The position numbers were made by a program, and so were the translations under genes. Below, piece after piece: positions 1 to 5,544 of a stretch of 5,544 bases of DNA. This stretch comes from Campylobacteraceae bacterium (GTDB lineage Bacteria; Campylobacterota; Campylobacteria; Campylobacterales; Sulfurovaceae): contig JAMOSA010000295.1 of assembly GCA_027063325.1 (NCBI GenBank), positions 1 to 5,544 of the forward strand. The letters run 5' to 3'. Each line of letters opens with the position of its first letter. Position 1 is the first letter of the stretch. The notes beneath the pieces were generated by a model. That model saw only the letters and a program-made list of their open reading frames with translations, did not search any database and had not been told where the DNA came from.

Positions 1-206
1 ATATAGTTATACAGATACAAAGCAGAATCAATCTCCTCAAGTTCTTTTTTTATCGATTCTGCCGAATCCATACCTCTTTCTTCAGCAGTTACCGCCCTAC
101 TCTTTTCTACTTTGTTGTCACTTAGACAGTTTCTAAAAAAAGCGACTACAACTATAGACAAAACTACAGATACTACTATCTTTTGGGCTATATTACTGTG
201 TTCTAT
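1..206 (-). CDS. Hypothetical single-pass membrane protein, 3' end outside the window
   Basis: This minus-strand frame stays open from position 245 to the left edge and is cut there, so its length and function are unknown. Read from the ATA at 206, it gives about 68 residues. They comprise a short polar N-terminus, a hydrophobic stretch at residues 10-24 (IVVSVVLSIVVVAFF) that fits a membrane anchor or uncleaved signal, then a charged region (EKSRAVTAEERG, SIKKELEEID) that may be helical. The ATA was chosen because AAAAGGAG at 220-213 lies six bases before it. Alternatives are an in-frame TTG at 245, just after an in-frame TGA, and an ATG at 71, which would drop the membrane segment. From 206 the gene overlaps the stop of the GGDEF-EAL gene by 14 bases, which suggests co-transcription and translational coupling. 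I do not recognise the family. The existence of the gene is fairly likely; the exact start is uncertain. Confidence 0.55.
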   Translation of the reverse strand, partial: MEHSNIAQKIVVSVVLSIVVVAFFRNCLSDNKVEKSRAVTAEERGMDSAESIKKELEEIDSALYLYNY

Positions 207-2535
207 TTGAAGCTCCTTTTGATTTGGTACTGTCTGTACTTGCAATTGTCAAAAACCTGCTCTTAAACTCCTCTTCTGGAAGAGGAGGACTGACCAAATA
301 GCCCTGATAATCCAAGGTTGGATCGATATTTGCTACAACTTCTCTTTGTCTCTCATTCTCAATTCCCTCAATTATAATATGATAATTTAATTTTCTACTC
401 AAGTCTATTAGGGTTCTCATTAAAAAGATGTTTTCAATTCTATCAGTTACATCCTGAACAAACTCTTTGTCAAACTTGACTGTGCTAAATGAGAGCTTCT
501 TTAAATAATAAAATGATGAATAACCTTTACCAAATCCATCTATTGTACACTCAATACCATTTTGATACAGCTCATCCAATACCTCTTTAGTCTCTTTAAA
601 TCTTTGAACCAAAGAAGCTTCTGTCATCTCAAGCTCAAGTTCACTATGCTTTATACCATACTCATCCAACATATTTACCAACTGCTTTACAAAATCTTTT
701 TTGAGCAAAAGTCTTGCATCTATATTTACAGAGAGGTGACTGATACGCAAAATATTTTTCATCTTCCATCTATGCAGAGTTTTTACAGTCTCTCTTAAAA
801 CCCACTCATCAATCTCTACCAAACCTCCAAACTTGGATGCTACATCCAAAAATTCAGCAGGAGAGAGCAGTCCATTTTTTGGATGTCTCCATCTAACAAG
901 TACTTCAGCTGCTCTTACTTTGTTCTTTTCTATATTCATAATAGGTTGAAAGAACAACTCAAGTTCATTATTCTTTAATGCACTCTCCAAATCATGTTGC
1001 AACTCATATATACGCTTATAGTACTCTCCCATCTCTTTACTGTATATAGTAACATGATCTTGATTGTTTTTCTTTGCATGAAGCATGGATATATCAGCTC
1101 TTTTGACTATCTCTTCTACCTGTGTATCTCCAGGCTCAATTACAACTACACCTATACTACACCCCACATCTAAAGCTCTTCCTCTAAATATAAACGGTTT
1201 ATTAAGTTCTTCAGTTATTCTTTTTACCCACCTGTGTATCTCTTTTTGTACTCCTTGTTTTGTATCACTTACAAATGGAATAACAAGACAAAATTCATCT
1301 CCTCCGAGTCTGGTCACATTACATCTACTATTTACTATATGTCGCAATCTGGTAGCTGTCTCAATCAATACATAATCACCTGTATCATGACCATACATAT
1401 CATTTATAATTTTAAACTTATTCAAATCCAGATAGAGTAGCAGTGAGTAGTGGTTTTGATGTTCAAACTCTTTTATCATAGCATTCATATACCTTCTGAA
1501 ACCTCTGCGGTTGGATATGGATGTGAGTGGATCATGAGTAGCCAAATACTCCAACTCTTGTTTTATTTTATGCTCATTTGTAAGCTCTTTTATAATACCT
1601 ATCCCACCTACAATTACACCTTCTAAATTTCTAATAGGAAGACATTTTGCCTCTATCCAAAACTCTCTTCCATCACTTGTTAGATACTCCCCTTGATAAT
1701 TCTTTCCCTCTTCTATGGATTTTAATAAAATTGCTCTAAGAATTACATTTGGAATCTCTTTTATTTTATGACCAATAACATGTTCTCTCTTCAATTCAAA
1801 AAGTCTCAAAAATGAACTATTACAATCTAATATATTTTGATTTTCATCATATGAGACCAAAGCTTCAATTGCTTGTTCAAAAAATCTCTGTATAACTTCT
1901 TGCTTTTGATAGAGCAACTCCTTGGCACGGCGTATCTCATCCTCTTTTTCTTTTAACTCCATATATTGTTGATAGGAGTGAAGAAGTATGCTAATTTGTG
2001 TAAAGAAGTAAATTACTACCAAAAATGCCAATATATATGTATCTTTTCTCATTAGCAAAAGCATCTCTATCATTAATGGAAAAAGCATAATAATAAGATA
2101 ACCAATAGCAGTACGATGATCATTTGAGAGTGCTTTTACTGCTCCACTGCTGATACCAACTAAAACTATAAATGTAAACAGTTGATAATAAGCATCCAGA
2201 TTTGGCATAGCAAAAAGAGCAAGTATTGAAAACATCAAAGCTGTAAGCCAAACCTGTACTACAAACTTTTTGTGCCAAACATCAAAACTATTTCTTTCTG
2301 GATGTCTGTCAAAATCATAGGCATTATAGAGCCTCCACAAAGATAAAGACATTGTTATACCATACCATGCAATTATCCAGTTACCAAGAAGAGGTGTAAG
2401 TATATAGAGTATAATAGTCTCAAGAAGCATCAAAGTAATAAGTGTACTTCTTTCAATCTTGAAAATCTCTTTTAGGACGGTTGGTTCAACCGACATATGT
2501 CTTCTCAGTTTAAATAGATTATTCATAGTTACCAT
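193..2535 (-). CDS. Membrane-bound PAS-GGDEF-EAL cyclic-di-GMP signalling protein
   Basis: This is a 780-residue inner-membrane protein predicted to make or break cyclic-di-GMP. Six hydrophobic segments (about 30-50, 52-68, 91-110, 115-135, 142-162, 167-186) form an N-terminal sensor. A charged helical linker (187-214), a PAS domain (about 213-320), a GGDEF domain (about 328-500) and an EAL domain (about 511-757) follow. The GGDEF domain keeps HDPLT, the metal-binding D370, N378, D387 and an intact GGDEF at 411-415. The inhibitory RxxD site is absent: NSRC occupies its place. In the EAL domain the motif is EVL (544-546). N604, E636, D666, K687, E723 and Q744 match catalytic positions, but the second Asp of DDFG is Gly667. 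Cyclase activity is therefore likely and phosphodiesterase activity uncertain. The start at 2535 is supported by GGAG eight bases upstream; M4 is an alternative. The ligand sensed is unknown. Confidence 0.95.
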   Translation of the reverse strand: MVTMNNLFKLRRHMSVEPTVLKEIFKIERSTLITLMLLETIILYILTPLLGNWIIAWYGITMSLSLWRLYNAYDFDRHPERNSFDVWHKKFVVQVWLTALMFSILALFAMPNLDAYYQLFTFIVLVGISSGAVKALSNDHRTAIGYLIIMLFPLMIEMLLLMRKDTYILAFLVVIYFFTQISILLHSYQQYMELKEKEDEIRRAKELLYQKQEVIQRFFEQAIEALVSYDENQNILDCNSSFLRLFELKREHVIGHKIKEIPNVILRAILLKSIEEGKNYQGEYLTSDGREFWIEAKCLPIRNLEGVIVGGIGIIKELTNEHKIKQELEYLATHDPLTSISNRRGFRRYMNAMIKEFEHQNHYSLLLYLDLNKFKIINDMYGHDTGDYVLIETATRLRHIVNSRCNVTRLGGDEFCLVIPFVSDTKQGVQKEIHRWVKRITEELNKPFIFRGRALDVGCSIGVVVIEPGDTQVEEIVKRADISMLHAKKNNQDHVTIYSKEMGEYYKRIYELQHDLESALKNNELELFFQPIMNIEKNKVRAAEVLVRWRHPKNGLLSPAEFLDVASKFGGLVEIDEWVLRETVKTLHRWKMKNILRISHLSVNIDARLLLKKDFVKQLVNMLDEYGIKHSELELEMTEASLVQRFKETKEVLDELYQNGIECTIDGFGKGYSSFYYLKKLSFSTVKFDKEFVQDVTDRIENIFLMRTLIDLSRKLNYHIIIEGIENERQREVVANIDPTLDYQGYLVSPPLPEEEFKSRFLTIASTDSTKSKGASNRTQ
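213..220 (-). promoter_or_regulatory. Shine-Dalgarno sequence for the left-edge gene
   Basis: The minus strand reads AAAAGGAG here, inside the last codons of the GGDEF-EAL gene. It is as good a match to the anti-Shine-Dalgarno sequence as any in the window. Six bases after it comes ATA (206-204) in the frame of the left-edge gene, where an ATG would be expected. No ATG, GTG or TTG lies within normal spacing in that frame. Confidence 0.5.
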
Positions 2536-2543
2536 TATATTTT

Positions 2544-2547
2544 CTCC
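2544..2547 (-). promoter_or_regulatory. Ribosome binding site of the GGDEF-EAL gene
   Basis: The minus strand has GGAG followed by eight bases (AAAATATA) and then the ATG at 2535. The spacing supports this first ATG over the second one nine bases further on (2526), which would be 17 bases away. Confidence 0.6.
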
Positions 2548-2591
2548 GACAGATTATGTAATATATATCAGGTGTATTTGAATCAGTTTTA

Positions 2592-2620
2592 TCAATATAA
2601 GCTCTCATTTTTATGGTCAA
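2592..2620 (-). promoter_or_regulatory. Candidate sigma-70 promoter for the GGDEF-EAL gene
   Basis: On the minus strand TTGACC (2620-2615) resembles a -35 box. TATTGA (2597-2592) lies 17 bases later as a weak -10 box. It would start transcription about 50 bases before the ATG at 2535. The -10 match is poor and the whole gap is AT-rich, so chance is a real alternative. The 176-base gap (2536-2711) holds no gene that I can see and no clear stem-plus-T-run terminator. Read-through from the TRAP operon is therefore also possible. Confidence 0.25.
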
Positions 2621-2711
2621 ATATATCTATACTACAACATAAGGAATAAATATATACTTTAATTTATTTCTTTTAGCTAAGATTGATTTATTGCTTGTAA
2701 CTATTAGTTAA

Positions 2712-3995
2712 TTAATATCCATACATCAAGTTTGGAAGCCATAGAGCAATTTGGGGTATATAGGTAACTAAAAGCAAACCTACAAGTATTGTCATACTCC
2801 AAGGCAGAGAGTAAACAATTACATCTTTTAAACTCACTCCTGTAATTCCACTGGTTACAAATAGATTGAGTCCAATAGGTGGAGTTATCATTCCAAGCTC
2901 CATATTGATTGTAACAACAATACCAAAGTGAATCGGATCAATACCCAAGGCTATAGCAACAGGCAAAAGAAGAGGTACCATAATCATAATAATGGCACTT
3001 GGTTCCATAAAATCACCTGCAAAAAAGAGAAGTATATTTACAAACAACAAAAACATCAAAGGACCGACATTGGCATCAATTAAAAATTGTGTAATTAATT
3101 GAGGAACATTCTCTAATGTCAAAAAGTGTGCAAAGAGCATAGCATTTGCAATTATAAACATAATCATAGCCGAAGTTTTTGCCGCTTCTAAAAATATATT
3201 TGGCAGACTCTTCCAGCTAATATCCCTATATATAAACATAGATACAAAAAATGCCCATACAGCAGCTACTGCTGCAGCTTCTGTTGGTGTAAATATACCA
3301 CCATATATTCCACCAATGACTATAACTATTGTCATTAAAGCCCATGAAGCCTCTTTCATCTTTTGTAATCTTATACGAAACGGTTGAGGCTTGGTTCTTT
3401 TAAACCCTAATCTCTTAGCACCAAAATATGTAACAGCCATCATCATAGAACCTATCATAATACCAGGAACTATTCCAGCCATAAACAGTTTGCCGATACT
3501 CTGTTCAGCTGTTACTCCATATACAATCATTACAATAGATGGAGGTATCAAAATACCCAAGCTTCCAGCAGTTGCTACTGTACCTATAGCATATCTTTTG
3601 GGGTAACCCGCTTTTTCAATAGCTACAAACATTATAGAACCAATTGCTACAACAGTAGCAGGAGAACTGCCACTGACTGCTGCAAATATGATACTGGCAA
3701 ATATAGCAGCCATTGGAAGACCGCCAGGCAGATGTCCTACTACAGATTTAGCAAACTCAATAATACGATTGGCACTTGAACCCTTTGAGAGTAGACTTCC
3801 AGCCAGAATAAACATGGGTATAGCCATAAGTGAGTATGCTTCAACCTTTTCAAATATCATAGATGATACTTCAATAGGGGATATATGAGTAAAAGTAACA
3901 AGAGTAAAGAATGTAGAGGCACCCAAAGCTACTGCTATTGGTGTACCAATAATCAGTAAAAATGCAAACATTCCAAATAAAACAGCTATACTCAT
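2712..3995 (-). CDS. dctM: TRAP transporter large permease subunit DctM
   Basis: This 427-residue, very hydrophobic protein is the large membrane subunit of a tripartite ATP-independent periplasmic (TRAP) transporter. The family moves the solute across the inner membrane driven by a sodium gradient. The length is normal for DctM, which has about 12 membrane segments. Family hallmarks are visible in order: SGSSPATVVAIGS (about 99-111), GSLGILIPPSIVM (144-156), the FTPTEAAAVAAVWA block (225-238), GDFMEPSAIIMI (317-328) and the ELGMITPPIGLNLFV block (356-370). These repeated Gly/Pro-rich elements belong to the two pseudo-symmetric halves of the transport domain. Its ATG overlaps the dctQ stop as ATGA (3992-3995), so translation is probably coupled. 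AGGGGG at 4007-4002 is a good ribosome binding site six bases before the start. The gene is intact, ending at TAA. The substrate cannot be read from this subunit; dicarboxylate is inferred from DctP. Confidence 0.95.
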   Translation of the reverse strand: MSIAVLFGMFAFLLIIGTPIAVALGASTFFTLVTFTHISPIEVSSMIFEKVEAYSLMAIPMFILAGSLLSKGSSANRIIEFAKSVVGHLPGGLPMAAIFASIIFAAVSGSSPATVVAIGSIMFVAIEKAGYPKRYAIGTVATAGSLGILIPPSIVMIVYGVTAEQSIGKLFMAGIVPGIMIGSMMMAVTYFGAKRLGFKRTKPQPFRIRLQKMKEASWALMTIVIVIGGIYGGIFTPTEAAAVAAVWAFFVSMFIYRDISWKSLPNIFLEAAKTSAMIMFIIANAMLFAHFLTLENVPQLITQFLIDANVGPLMFLLFVNILLFFAGDFMEPSAIIMIMVPLLLPVAIALGIDPIHFGIVVTINMELGMITPPIGLNLFVTSGITGVSLKDVIVYSLPWSMTILVGLLLVTYIPQIALWLPNLMYGY

Positions 3996-4594
3996 AACAT
4001 TCCCCCTGTCTTTTTATGCACCTCTTCTAGTATATTCTCTGTGGCACTGGATTGCATCTCATTTATAATCATCTCAGCTTCACTTCTTTGTACAACTTCA
4101 TCAGCTGGGGTCTTGATAATCTCTACTATCTTTTCAGCCACTCTGTATGCACCAAATCCAAATGATACAGGAATTACAAGATATGGTATCCACATAGGTA
4201 TATCTAAATCAATGGAACGCTCTTCAAGTTCTATTACTAGCTCCAAATACTCATACCCATACCAACTAACTGCACTCAAGAATATAAATGTTATAGTATG
4301 AGAAAGTAGCATAAGTACTTTTGATACCTTTGGAGGAACTCTCTCCAAGAGTATAGATATTGATATATGAGCATCCTGCTTGAAACAGTAAGCTGCTCCA
4401 AAAAAAGCACTCCACAAAAACAGATATATAGTCAATTCACCAGCCCATGTAAGAGATGTACCAAATATATATCGTGCTACTACATTATAAAATGCAAGAG
4501 CTACACCTCCTGCTATTCCAATAGAGGCTATAGTTTTGTTGATAAACCCAATAACTGCACCAATAACTCCAAAAAACTTCGATAACAACTGCAT
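3992..4594 (-). CDS. dctQ: TRAP transporter small permease subunit DctQ
   Basis: This 200-residue protein is the small membrane subunit that pairs with DctM and helps dock the loaded binding protein. Four hydrophobic segments are visible (about 20-40, 54-72, 92-112, 132-152). The classic DctQ signature spans the end of segment 1 and segment 2: VVARYIFGTSLTWAGEL (38-54), then the aromatic-rich LFLWSAFFGAA run (58-68) and the KQDAHISISIL turn (72-82). The last 45 or so residues are polar and Glu-rich, probably a cytoplasmic tail, and somewhat longer than the four-helix core needs. The start at 4594 is supported by AAGAGGGG at 4609-4602, seven bases upstream. It lies 54 bases after dctP across a stem-loop and overlaps dctM by four bases. 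Low sequence conservation is normal for this family, so position in the operon is important evidence alongside the motif. Confidence 0.93.
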   Translation of the reverse strand: MQLLSKFFGVIGAVIGFINKTIASIGIAGGVALAFYNVVARYIFGTSLTWAGELTIYLFLWSAFFGAAYCFKQDAHISISILLERVPPKVSKVLMLLSHTITFIFLSAVSWYGYEYLELVIELEERSIDLDIPMWIPYLVIPVSFGFGAYRVAEKIVEIIKTPADEVVQRSEAEMIINEMQSSATENILEEVHKKTGGML

Positions 4595-4601
4595 TTAAAT
4601 A

Positions 4602-4609
4602 CCCCTCTT
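4602..4609 (-). promoter_or_regulatory. Ribosome binding site of dctQ, next to RNA structure
   Basis: AAGAGGGG on the minus strand ends seven bases before the dctQ ATG. Its first A is also the last base of GTGCA (4613-4609), which can pair with TGCAC (4623-4619). Access to this site may therefore depend on which intergenic fold forms. Confidence 0.5.
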
Positions 4610-4613
4610 GCAC

Positions 4614-4642
4614 AAATAGTGCAGAGAGCCTCTACACTATTT
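4614..4642 (-). promoter_or_regulatory. Stem-loop between dctP and dctQ
   Basis: In the minus-strand transcript AAAUAGUGUAGAG pairs with CUCUGCACUAUUU around a GCU loop. This gives a 13-pair stem with one internal U-G pair; on the plus strand that position is a C/A mismatch. The stem starts seven bases after the dctP stop codon and has no U-run behind it in the direction of transcription. It is therefore not a standard terminator. Its place, just after the binding-protein gene and before the membrane genes, fits an mRNA-stabilising or partial-attenuation hairpin. Such an element lets the binding protein be made in excess over the permease. The structure is seen in the sequence; the role is inferred. 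Confidence 0.6.
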
Positions 4643-4648
4643 TATAAT

Positions 4649-5544
4649 CTATTTTGTATTTTTTGCACCCTCAATCAAATCTTTGCCAATAAGTTTTGGA
4701 TCATAAAATTTGGGATAGATAACCTCCATAGCCTTTTTCCACTCTCCAATCTGTTCTGGAGAGAGTTTTGTAATTTGAAGTTTTCCACTCTTTTTGGCAT
4801 ACTCTTCTATCTTTGCAAATTGACTCTTGTCAAGTTCTATTGCATACTCTCTCTCTTTTGCAGTTGCCTCTTTCATAGCCTGTTTCACATTAGCTTTCAA
4901 ATCATCAGGCAGACTATTCCAAAACTTCTTGCTCATTACTACCAAATATCCCAAATATCCGTGGTTTGTGATACTCATATACTTTTGTACTTCATAAAAC
5001 TTTTTTGTATAGATATTTGAGTTTGTATTCTCCTGACCATCTATAACACCCTGCTGTAAGGCTGAATAGACTTCAGAAAATGGCATAACCTGAGGAATAG
5101 CTCCAACTGCTTTAAATTGCTCTTCAAGCACCTTTGAACTCATAATACGAAATTTCTGCCCCTTTGCATCACTTGGGTGAATCAAAGCTTTTTGGGAACT
5201 TGTCATCTGTTTGAATGCATTATCCCAAAAATCGAGTGCCACAAACCCTTTGGCTGTTACCATATCTTTGAGCTTTTGACCCACATCACTGTCTTGAACT
5301 CTGTGAAGATGATCTATATCTTTAAATAAAAATGGCAAATCAAACAGTGCAAGTTGTGGAACTATCTTGCCAAACTTAGAAAAAGATGGACATGCCATCT
5401 GGACTGAATTTAATTTCAAAGCTTTAAGTACTGCATTATCTTTGTAGAGCTGTGAGTTTGGATATACTTGCACATCTATACGACCTTTGCTAAGCTCTTC
5501 CAATCTCTTTTCAAAAAACTCTGCTGCTTTTCCTTTTGGTGTAT
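4649..5544 (-). CDS. dctP: TRAP transporter solute-binding protein DctP, N-terminus outside the window
   Basis: This is the periplasmic receptor that captures the solute and hands it to DctQM. The frame is open to the right edge, giving 297 residues. The usual length is about 330, so only the signal peptide and first strand are missing. Codons before the TTG at 5503 are in frame and typical of the family (TPKGKAAEFFEKR), so that TTG is not the start. Family features (fragment numbering) are: LSKGRIDVQVYPNSQL (17-32), PFLF (about 70-73), KGQKFRIM with the Arg at about 132 that in this family binds the substrate carboxylate, and QGVIDGQEN (164-172). A KFYEVQKYM-type block with a following His is at about 181-194. 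The DGQEN and EVQKY motifs resemble the C4-dicarboxylate (malate, succinate, fumarate) DctP group, but other organic acids are possible. It is first in the operon as seen; the promoter lies outside. Confidence 0.93.
   Translation of the reverse strand, partial: TPKGKAAEFFEKRLEELSKGRIDVQVYPNSQLYKDNAVLKALKLNSVQMACPSFSKFGKIVPQLALFDLPFLFKDIDHLHRVQDSDVGQKLKDMVTAKGFVALDFWDNAFKQMTSSQKALIHPSDAKGQKFRIMSSKVLEEQFKAVGAIPQVMPFSEVYSALQQGVIDGQENTNSNIYTKKFYEVQKYMSITNHGYLGYLVVMSKKFWNSLPDDLKANVKQAMKEATAKEREYAIELDKSQFAKIEEYAKKSGKLQITKLSPEQIGEWKKAMEVIYPKFYDPKLIGKDLIEGAKNTK

Noticed and set aside
562..1440. Plus-strand open frames of 68 to 96 codons opposite the GGDEF-EAL gene
   Set aside because: They lie entirely antisense to a clear, domain-rich gene, lack good ribosome binding sites, and have low-complexity, cysteine- and serine-rich translations typical of reverse-complement shadows.
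2619..2656. Repeated AAATATAT words in the gap upstream of the GGDEF-EAL gene as possible operator repeats
   Set aside because: Short A/T-only words recur by chance in such AT-rich DNA, and there is no symmetry or wider shared sequence around them.
2698..2710. Palindrome TAACTATTAGTTA just after dctM as a terminator
   Set aside because: The arms are six AT-rich pairs with a one-base centre, so a hairpin would be very short and weak, and no T-run follows on the minus strand.
4614..4650. The dctP-dctQ stem-loop as a plus-strand Rho-independent terminator, since TTTTATAAT follows it on that strand
   Set aside because: No plus-strand gene leads into it, the plus-strand stem is interrupted by a C/A mismatch, and the stem is better paired in the minus-strand transcript.
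3391..5020. Plus-strand open frames of 66 to 133 codons opposite dctM, dctQ and dctP
   Set aside because: These are antisense to three well-supported TRAP genes. Their hydrophobic or Phe/Leu-rich composition follows from reversing the sense codons, and no motif or start signal supports them.
5501..5503. TTG at 5503 as the start of the dctP product
   Set aside because: The frame continues upstream to the window edge with residues typical of the DctP N-terminal region. A start here would leave the protein without its signal peptide and first strand.

Overview
The window is AT-rich chromosomal DNA with every convincing gene on the minus strand. Codon choice (many AGA, ATA, TTA and AAA codons), strong AGGAG-like ribosome binding sites and the protein types suggest a Gram-negative bacterium. 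The overall feel is of Campylobacterota (Sulfurimonas, Sulfurovum or Arcobacter-like). That assignment is an inference and no sequence comparison was run.

In transcription order (right to left) there are two units. The first (5544 to 2712) is a complete-looking three-gene TRAP transporter operon. It holds dctP, a periplasmic solute-binding protein cut by the window edge, then dctQ, the small membrane subunit, then dctM, the large permease subunit. dctQ and dctM overlap by ATGA. dctP and dctQ are separated by 54 bases that carry a strong stem-loop. DctP would capture a carboxylate, probably a C4-dicarboxylate, in the periplasm and deliver it to the sodium-driven DctQM membrane complex.

After a 176-base AT-rich gap comes the second unit. 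It starts with a 780-residue membrane protein with six predicted membrane segments followed by PAS, GGDEF and EAL domains, so a cyclic-di-GMP enzyme. The GGDEF domain looks competent but lacks the inhibitory RxxD site. The EAL domain has EVL in place of EAL and DGFG in place of DDFG, so its phosphodiesterase activity is in doubt. Overlapping its last codons is the beginning of another minus-strand reading frame that runs off the left edge. It encodes a short N-terminus, one membrane segment and a charged tail. Its excellent Shine-Dalgarno sequence points at an ATA codon rather than a standard start.

No mobile element, CRISPR array, tRNA or rRNA was seen. This looks like an ordinary transport plus signalling region. 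The most interesting points are the non-canonical start of the left-edge gene, the altered EAL catalytic loop, and the dctP-dctQ intergenic RNA structure.
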